A DNA stretch of 64,000 nucleotides from contig JAKULF010000011.1 in assembly GCA_022661535.1 (NCBI GenBank), forward strand, positions 744,001-808,000, in the 5' to 3' direction. The notes under the pieces are model-generated. The model was not told the DNA's origin and made no database searches. It was given only the letters and a program-made list of their open reading frames with translations. Position 1 is the first letter of the stretch. The number at the start of each line of letters is the position of its first letter. The position numbers and the translations under genes are program-made. Source of the DNA: Eutypa lata (taxonomy: Eukaryota > Ascomycota > Sordariomycetes > Xylariales > Diatrypaceae). Below are positions 56,601-64,000 of the stretch, piece after piece.

Positions 56601-59432
56601 GGTAACCAGCATCGGTTCCACGGAAGAGAGCGAAGTCGATAGTTAGGTATATATTGGCAGGCTAGAGAGTGGTTATCGACTTTCTGTCTAACTACATGGT
56701 TTACTTGCATCTCGCCGTTACACAACGAGTCTTCAGGAGCCGAGCGTTAGCTATGTACGTACCTCGTTCGGTAACCCCCCACAGCAGCTCCAAGCAAAGC
56801 ACATCGTTGATTAGACCAGGTATTAGAGCGACCCAATGATCGTTTTCGATTTTCTATCCGAACCCGAGCGAACTCGCCGCCGTCTCACCGGGAACTCCTC
56901 GTCTGATGTTTTGGAACTCGGCATAACGAGCCTGGAGTCCCCCCCCCTCCCATTCCCCTGAGGGTGGTTCACCCCCATGATCCCACGCCCGACTTGACGA
57001 TGGAATTCCGTAATAGACCCAGATTCCCGGGTTATCAACGCTCTTGGCTTACCCTAAACAGTCCTCGGTCGGGCTACATATGCCTCACCAGCCTCCGAAT
57101 AACAAATAAACCCCGTCATGGTTTGTTCAACTTTCTACTACTAACCATATCGTGAATGAGTCAGTCAGCACCTGTGCCGATCCATACAGGCAGGTGTTAT
57201 CCCGTAAGCACGAATCACGATGCCTATTATTCCTCGCACGCATTCTTGCTTGCTTGCTTTCGTGGGGGTTTGCGCGTTAAACGGAATGCCTCTTCAGGAC
57301 ATTAGGACACTTACGTGCGTGTCATGGATGAGAGCGATCACATGAGCATGTGAACCTCAGTTGGCGAAGCGACATCGTCTACTTGAATACCTACGTTTAG
57401 ATCTACATACCTCTCCTTTATATGAAGCCTCCTTACATGGCTTCGTTTGATGATACCTAACGTTAGCTTATCTAAAACACTAGATGATCACTACAATATG
57501 GACAGTGTAGTGTAACAGTAATGCTCTACACACCCTTAGTAGGTACATCATTAGGAGCAATATGACATATCATCTTCATACCTACTCACCGACATTACGC
57601 CCCTCGTTATAAAATTCAACCCCGGTATCGTACCTCTAGAGATCAGGCCTAGTTCTATAGGGCATGCACTTGCCGAACAAATTCAAGCACGGAGCTAGCG
57701 TAGATAGGGGTACCGTGACTGAATACATCAAGTCGTCAAGGAGGCAGGCATGAAATCACGGGCAAATGCCCACTCTCGTGAGTATGCCAAGATCCATTGG
57801 TGAAAAGACCCTAACAACGTTATTGGATTACATGTAAAAATCCCCGCAACATTCTAAGTAGAAGCCCCCACACGCTGATCTAGTCTCATGCTACGAAGAC
57901 TCGAGCTGACATACCTAATAGTCACTACCAGTAAAGTCACCATCACCAGTGAGTGGTGTAGTAAAGATAGATGGAAGTCGTATAACTGAATATCAAGCCT
58001 GTAGGCTAATTGGTGGCTACTTGATCTGATACTCAAGTTTGACAGCATAGCGGGTAAAAGGCCCAAAATTAAGCAGACACAAAATATACCTCATTCCATT
58101 TGTTGTTATCGTGGAATGATACCCCTAACAGCACAATTAACATGACGAATCTTCCCGACTCTAAGTAAATGAGTCATTTGTTCACCTTGTAAGCCATTCT
58201 CTATCTACCCATATTTCCCCTTTGGTGAGAGATGGGGCGAAAGGCGCAGGAGACGGCAGGCTTCAATAAAAAGGCAAGGGATGAGAACGTAGAACAGAAG
58301 CGCAATAGGAAGAAGACCTCCGACAAGAAGTGTCATAGTGTCGTATGCATGTCGAATCCTCAGTACAAAGAGTTGTTACCTTCCTGTACTGCCTCCATGA
58401 GTCTTCTAAATCGTTAGAGCAGTAAGGCAGCGGGGACTTATTGCTCACGGAATCGACCATGCCAAATGTAACTTTGCTGCCTCCTCTTCTCGCCATTCAT
58501 GTATATCATCCGTCCACCCGCATCCCCTTCCTCGATAGCGCCCATGGCTATTTATCGTTTCACTGTCTCCTACCCCGAGTCTCCCTCTCTCGCTTTTCTA
58601 CGTACCGTGTTGGGATAAGGAGACTTTGCCAAATCGATGTTACATTAGTGATACGATAACGACCACGCAAGATATTCGAAATTGGAGTGATATAGGTTTA
58701 GTCAGTTCTTCGTAGTAACCAACGGTCATTCGATGTAAAATAGCAGAATACAAAAATGACTGGCTTCAACACATAAGACAAACCACGTATCTCAGCTTAA
58801 TCCTATCGGACAACATGATCAAGAAGCTCGAGGCCACCAATGGCAGGTTGAAGCAAACATCGCCATGAACAACAGCTTACTTTAGAAATGTCTTGACCAG
58901 CCAAAGTACATTCCCAGCATGTATAGGGACGACAAAGGTATGAACATTCTCATCTAAGCTGTGAAATGCACGCTGCCACGGGTCCAGCTATCAAGACGGA
59001 AGAGGACAAAGACACCATCGTACCCCCTAATTAGGGCCCCCTCCCCCTATGCTGATCAAACCAGCATTGCAGAATAACATCAACACAACTCCAACTCCCC
59101 CACTGTTGAGAGAGCTCCTAACGAGGTTATCTTCAGCTTCAAACTGAGCTCCATGTTATCAGGCATCGAGGTTATGAAAGCTGCTGCAGCAGTAACAACA
59201 GGCGCGAAGGTTCGCTCTGATATGATACACAAAAACCAAATAGACAGAACTCCCCGGAGTGATGTATTTACTATAACCTAAGAAGAGAACATCTCGCTGT
59301 ATCATACGTACGTTATGTAGTAACATGTCTACTCTAAAAGAGCGGTTGCAGTATTTCCCTGAGCTTACGACTGCGGACAAAGACAGAAGTTTACCTGTAT
59401 TGAACTTAGTCCCTAGGTCCAGGGACAAATCC

Positions 59433-59456
59433 AAAAAAAAAAAAAAAAAAAAAAAA
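59433..59456. repeat. A24 homopolymer
   Basis: Twenty-four consecutive A bases in non-coding sequence, followed by an AATAGCAACAGCAATAGC-type imperfect repeat. It could be a retroposed poly(A) end, but no retroelement body or target duplication was recognised on its left. Confidence 0.8.
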
Positions 59457-60046
59457 GTTCAAGGATAATAAGAATAGCAACAGCAATAGCAATAGAAGTC
59501 TTATTCTATCTAATACCGTGCTAGTGAACCGACAGACTGGCTTGACTGGTTCTTCTATGTAAGCATGCAAGTATGCATCATGCTCGCTCCCTAGACACCT
59601 TCAACGCCTGCCCGCCTGCCTTCCCCCTTCCTTGACATCTCTAGATGACGAACAATGCAGCATTGCCTGCCTATGCGCTCGTACACACACAACATCGTTC
59701 TCCCTGAATACATGATCATTACACCATCATGACACGGTCGTGATGACCACCACCTAGCTCCAGTCCACCCACTGACCCCTTTACGCCCTCTACGCTTGGT
59801 ATACACACCATGCTACCTTTAACATATGTACAGTCGACGAATTCCTGTCTCCTGACCGCATTGCATCGCATCGCATTGCTTATGATACAATACACCCAGC
59901 AAATGCAATTATGCAGGATGATGAATGAATCAGGGGAGGAGCGAGAGGGGCAACTGCGCCGCCACCCCTTGTTCACCCCTCCCTGGCCGTAAGAGGAACA
60001 GAACAACACTTCATTCATATCACTCACTCACTCTCACATCAATCAA

Positions 60047-63000
60047 TCAATACCCCTGTTTCATCTGCCACAGCGCAGTCTTAGCGCGTTCCCTCACATC
60101 GAGCTCATCGTCAGCTTGGGCGATATAATCCAACCTGCTCACGAAGCCGAGCCTGCGCAGCTCGTTCGAGCGCTGCGAGCATGCCGTTCCGTCGCGGTCG
60201 TCGTCCTGCCACGACAGGTTGTTGATCAGATAGCACAGCGCGAGGCGGATTTCCTTGTCGCCGCCGCTGCTGCTGCCGCTACTGCTACCGCTGCCGCCGC
60301 CGTAAGATCCTAATATCGAAGGAGCATTGCTGCTGCTGTTATTGTTGGGGTTAGGGCTAGAACTGGAGCTCGGGTCGTGGGTTGAGGCAGTGGTGGAGGA
60401 GTCGAGTAGTCGCACTAGTTGACGTAGGAGCTCTGTCTGCGCCATCACTATTTGGCGGTGCCGCGGCACGCTGGCTGCGATGTGCACTAGGATGTAGATG
60501 ACGGCCTCGATGACCTTGGAGTGGGGAGGGACGACGCGGGCCTCCGTCGCCGTCGCCGTGGTGCTAGTCCCGATACTACTAGCAGCACCGGTACTCGTGC
60601 TTGTTGTTGTACCTCTTCGGCTGAAAGGGTGGAGGACCTTGGCGCGCAGCTTAGAGACCAGGATGTCAAACAGCCGGTCCTGGCCGAGGGTGTTGAAGAG
60701 GTAGTCGATCATCTCGGTGGTGTCGTTGGTCGAGTCGGCGCTGCTGCTCGGGTGCGCCCCGCCAATCAGGTTCCGGATGAAGCCGAGTCCCTGCTCCTGG
60801 ATGGCCAGGTCGTCGTGTCTCGCCTTTCGGACGAGGTTGGTTTCGGCTTCGCGGATTGCCGCGAGCTTTGCCTCTGCTAGTCTCAGGAGCGGGGTTTCCT
60901 GCTGTTGTTGGCGAGCCGTGGATGATGATGCTGCTTTGTAGAATGACGCCGATGATGGCCAGTTACGGATTTGTGAGTCATCCGATCCACCCATGTCCGC
61001 ATCTTCGTCCATCTCGTCGCCCTTGATCCTCGCTGAGAACAAAGCCTCATCTTCGGTGTCGTCGCATATTAGCTGGACTAGCCAGCCAGATTCGAGCTCC
61101 TCCACGCACTTCTTCTTCAGTTCAACACTAGCCGAATCGACCATGTGTTTCAGAGCCCACAACGCATTTAACCGCAGCATCGGGTCGAGTGAGTGAGCGT
61201 GCTCACATAAGACTTTTAACGCGCCGTACTCGACTAGGGGCTATTATACAATGTCAATACTTGCAGAAGAGATAATGAATATTATAAGCTGATACTTACC
61301 TCTCGCATTGGGCTGAAGTTGGTGACGAGGTTACATATTGTGGCTGTCGCCGCAGTCTGGACCTCGAGGTCGGCGTGTCGAAGAAGTCGAAAGATTGGTA
61401 CCGACACCATATTATCGACGAGTGAAGTCCGAAGAATATTCACGGAGCGCGAAAGCATGCGTATAGCGTAGCAGGCCTTCCCAATAACCAACGGGGGATT
61501 ATTGCCGTATTCCGAAGGAGGAACGTCGTTGATACTCTCATTGAGAAGCGCCTCTGCTTTCTTCTCCTTTGGCTGCTTCGGCCTGCCGGGAGATGGATAT
61601 AGAGACTCCACGATGTATGGAATCGCGTCCTGGTCAACAATAGTTTTCCTGTATTCTTCCTTGAAAGTGGCCAGCGCGCCTATAGCCAACAGTGTAGTTC
61701 CCCGGATTTTAATTCGGCTGATTAGAGCTGGGACTTCCTCCTCGTCTCCTAGTTGGCATTCCTGCGGGATATCTTCCATACTTTCTTCGTTGTTTCCGCC
61801 TGGTGACCAAGGCGGTGGGGTAGCTCTTGTCAACGGAATATCGTAAGTGCCTTTTAAAAGTTTGCATAGTATCTTGGCCGCGTCAGATTCAAATGCAGCC
61901 TTTTGTAGAGGCTCGCTATCAGTAATTAGACTAGCTAGGAGATTTGGCGTCTCTGAGAGCAAGCGAAGCCTTTGATGGCCGTCAGGAGTCAGTGCGGTTA
62001 CATCATCATCCTTGGCTTTACTTTCCGCCTCATGGAGCATGCTTAGTAGGACTGGTATGACAAGAAGACCTAATGTCGCTTCCCTAGATTTGTAGGCAAA
62101 CCCAGCCTTAAAGAGCGAAGTCAAAACTGTTGCGGCCATTACCGACTCAATGCCACTACGAGACCTCACTAGATGAATAAGCCAAGGTATCAAGGGGCTT
62201 TCGGCTTCCTCTGTTTCTGTATCGGTATTGTCCCCTTGAAGATTCCAGGGAGACGAGCTCATGTGAAATTTAGACATCGACCGACTTTTGAGAGTGTTCT
62301 CTTTGGAGGCAGATGTACTAAGAGGTGGTAATATACCATGGGCCATCCCACGCGTATGAGATGGTATATGAGGTAGCAAAAAATCCATTGGGTCGCCACC
62401 CATTTGCCTCGTAGGTCTCAGGCCAGGTAGTTCGGGAATTTCTGATGACGCTTTGGAGTAGGTGTTTGAATCGTAGCTGGTGTTGGGGAATACAGCTAGT
62501 ATGGATGGCGAAAATAGTAGTTTACATGCTCTAAACGGAGAGTCTGCTGTTATGGCGGCAATTGCACCAAGAACGCTCTCCAGGCCATGATCAGATCTGG
62601 CAGGTTGAGGTATGTAATCCGATAAACCTGAGGACTTTGCGAGGATTTCAGCATTTGGTAAGACATATCCAGCGGCGACTGCAAAACTCGCTAGCTTCGT
62701 AGCAAGAGCGTCAAGAATCCCACTGTTAACCATGGCATTCTGATGGCGTTCCTCACGGCAGAAGTTCTTTATTAAGTCTGCGACAAGGGAGACTTGAGCT
62801 TGAATTTCCGATGTTGGATCGGGCTGAGATAATATCTCCAGAAACAACTCAAGCTTGTCATTGGCAAATATCGTATCGGCCAGTACGGCCTGGAGGGAAG
62901 GCGCCGAAGCTTCGGAAATCGACTGTAACACACGGAGAGCAGCTAGGACGATTTGTGGTTGCTCGCTCCGCAGACATGAAGGGCTCAGGATGGTGGGTAA

Positions 63001-63411
63001 AGTACCAGCGGCATAGAGAGGTGGGAGGAATGCAGGTCCAGCTAGGTAAAGAGAACACATGTGTTAGTAACTTAAGAAATGTTGACATAAAATTAGAGGG
63101 CATGATGCGTGCGTACCATTGGCAAAGCTCGTAAGGAGCTGTATAGCATGCAACCTTGAGGTCTCATCGAGTGTGAATGGTTTGGGAACAATTGAGGGTC
63201 GCTGCGTATCCTTCCCAGATGGATACGTATCGGGCGCAGAGGCGATAATGTTAACTAGAATTCTTATTATACCACGATGTACCCATCGCTCTTTTCGTTG
63301 ACGGTGGCCAACTACATCATTCTTAATGCACCTAAGGGCAGCGATTCGGTCGGAATATGAAGGAGCATTTAGCTGAGTTAATATAAAGTGTATATCGAGA
63401 GGCATCGCCAT
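60047..63411 (-). CDS. GID5: Armadillo-repeat protein, ARMC8/GID5 (VID28)-like
   Basis: GID5 (yeast Vid28, animal ARMC8) is an adaptor-binding subunit of the GID/CTLH ubiquitin ligase, which in yeast marks gluconeogenic enzymes for degradation after glucose returns. Exons 63411-63117, 63041-61300 and 61240-60047 all join in frame and give 1076 residues. The protein is made of armadillo/HEAT-type helices from the N-terminus (FILTQLNAPSYSDRIAALRC, then IKNDVVGHRQRKERWV) to the C-terminus (VLCEHAHSLDPMLRLNALWA, then LKHMV; ALCYLINNLSWQDDDRDGTA; RERAKTALWQMKQGY at the end). Both the start, with a conserved-looking IKN-VVGH-QRK block, and the end match what I remember of ARMC8 proteins. Ser/Thr/Asn/Gly-rich inserts interrupt the last third (about 60260-60390 and 60535-60620). 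Introns are 75 and 59 nt. Identity as GID5 rather than another armadillo protein rests on the overall layout. Confidence 0.8.
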
Positions 63412-63889
63412 GATCGTAAGGTCTTTTAGTCTTAAAAGACCAAGCCAGTTCCTGTCGTCGTCTTTGTCGTCGTCAGATAGGTGGATATGTGTGTTGTTGC
63501 GTCGCAATCGCAGCTGTAGTAGTCGCGTTGAATAGAAATCACGAAGTTAATTAAATGCTCTGGAATGGAATCTAATTTGGGTATAAGCCGACTCTGGAGC
63601 GCCAACACCTACGCAACTGGACGAGATCTTGAGTAGCACGCCTGAAGTGTTTCTGATGCAAAATGCGCTCAGATTTTTCATAGCTGATAGTCACAATGAG
63701 TTACCATGTCTGGTTGTTCGTTGCCAAGTATCGGCTTAATGATTCGCTCATTGTCATCACACGCGATGTCACCCATTTACGTAGATAGACATAGGCAGTA
63801 AGACAAGAAGACAATATATACAGTAACTGCATATTACCTTTATATTAATACACCCACAATAAATGCAATCAACAACCACATTTAGCGTA
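63412..63889. other. Intergenic region upstream of the armadillo gene
   Basis: It should hold the promoter of the minus-strand armadillo gene and the 3' end of the partial gene at the right edge. The frame is open for some distance upstream of 63411 but contains no other ATG. An AATATAAA sequence on the minus strand near 63840 could serve as a poly(A) signal for the edge gene. Confidence 0.5.
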
Positions 63890-64000
63890 CTATTCTAGTT
63901 CCGAGGCCGGAGACTCCGTGCTTTCGCCGGAGTTGATTTCGGGAAAGTGAAGGCTGCCCTCGTCATACACGGAACTATTCAAGTCAAACAAAGACTATGA
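63890..64000 (-). CDS. Probable last exon of a gene cut by the window edge
   Basis: On the minus strand, a TAG at 63997-63995 could be a 3' splice acceptor. The sequence after it reads 34 codons to a TAG at 63892-63890: SLFDLNSSVYDEGSLHFPEI, then NSGESTESPASELE. Codons mostly end in G or C and the composition is Glu/Ser-rich, like a real protein C-terminus. The same frame is closed at the acceptor, so this would be a terminal exon whose upstream part lies beyond 64000. The family is not recognised. Confidence 0.4.

Larger units (their letters stand above)
50001..60046. other. 10 kb gene desert upstream of veA
   Basis: Nothing here can be supported as a gene. Frames are short, overlap on both strands and lack family resemblance. 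The part next to 50001 must hold the veA promoter and leader; the part before 60047 the 3' end of the armadillo gene. It contains a CT-rich run (50662-50687), TACCTACC motifs, a 16 bp palindrome (GTACATACATATGTAC) near 53453 and a 24 A homopolymer at 59433-59456. GC-richer islands near 55300-55500 and 55850-56290 could be decayed coding sequence, but I cannot name a source. Confidence 0.6.

Noticed and set aside
58800..59456. Retroposed element ending in the A24 run
   Set aside because: The A run alone suggests it, but I find no reverse transcriptase or nucleic-acid-binding motif to the left and no target duplication.
1..64000. CRISPR arrays, bacterial operons, biosynthetic gene cluster
   Set aside because: No regularly spaced repeats, no polycistronic arrangement, and no synthase or transporter group; the window is ordinary fungal chromosome.

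Overview
The window is a piece of a filamentous ascomycete (Pezizomycotina) nuclear chromosome. The evidence is direct: genes are broken by short introns (54-85 nt mostly) with GTAAGT-type donors and CTAAC-type branch points, gene order is unrelated to function, and the proteins are typical fungal families, including a VeA-type velvet regulator found only in fungi. Sordariomycetes is the likeliest class (inference from protein flavour and the abundance of TACCTA/TAGGTA motifs between genes); no species is named.

Layout from left to right: a DUF3984-like disordered protein (minus, 1366-2574) diverges from ELP1/IKI3, the Elongator scaffold (plus, 3407-7603). An intergenic zone with a diverged direct duplication follows, then an MGA2/SPT23-type membrane-anchored transcription factor (minus, 10030-14236). 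An 8 kb gene-poor stretch leads to an isolated FAD-dependent monooxygenase (plus, 22196-23975). RNase H1 (minus, 25916-27067) and TAD3, the non-catalytic subunit of the tRNA A34 deaminase (minus, 28259-29858), come next. A 6 kb gene-poor stretch carries a 285 bp element with 40 bp inverted repeats and TA target duplication (a Tc1/mariner-type MITE). Then a bifunctional 6-phosphofructo-2-kinase/fructose-2,6-bisphosphatase (plus, 36105-39331), a 1120-residue disordered protein (minus, 43348-46710), velvet factor VeA (minus, 48413-50000), a 10 kb gene desert upstream of veA, and an ARMC8/GID5-type armadillo protein (minus, 60047-63411). The right edge has a probable last exon of another minus-strand gene.

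Exon-intron structures were worked out by hand by matching splice sites, phase and protein family. The genes are mostly independent housekeeping and regulatory genes. Two loose themes exist: tRNA anticodon modification (ELP1 for U34, TAD3 for A34) and control of glycolysis/gluconeogenesis (PFK2/FBPase2 and the GID E3 ligase subunit). These are not clusters; the spacing is large and other genes lie between. I see no CRISPR, no secondary-metabolite cluster, no confident tRNA or rRNA, and no intact transposase. The most checkable new observations are the MITE, the PPxY and W-x-P features of the MGA2-like protein, an overlapping upstream ORF on veA, and a threefold internal motif in the 1120-residue protein.
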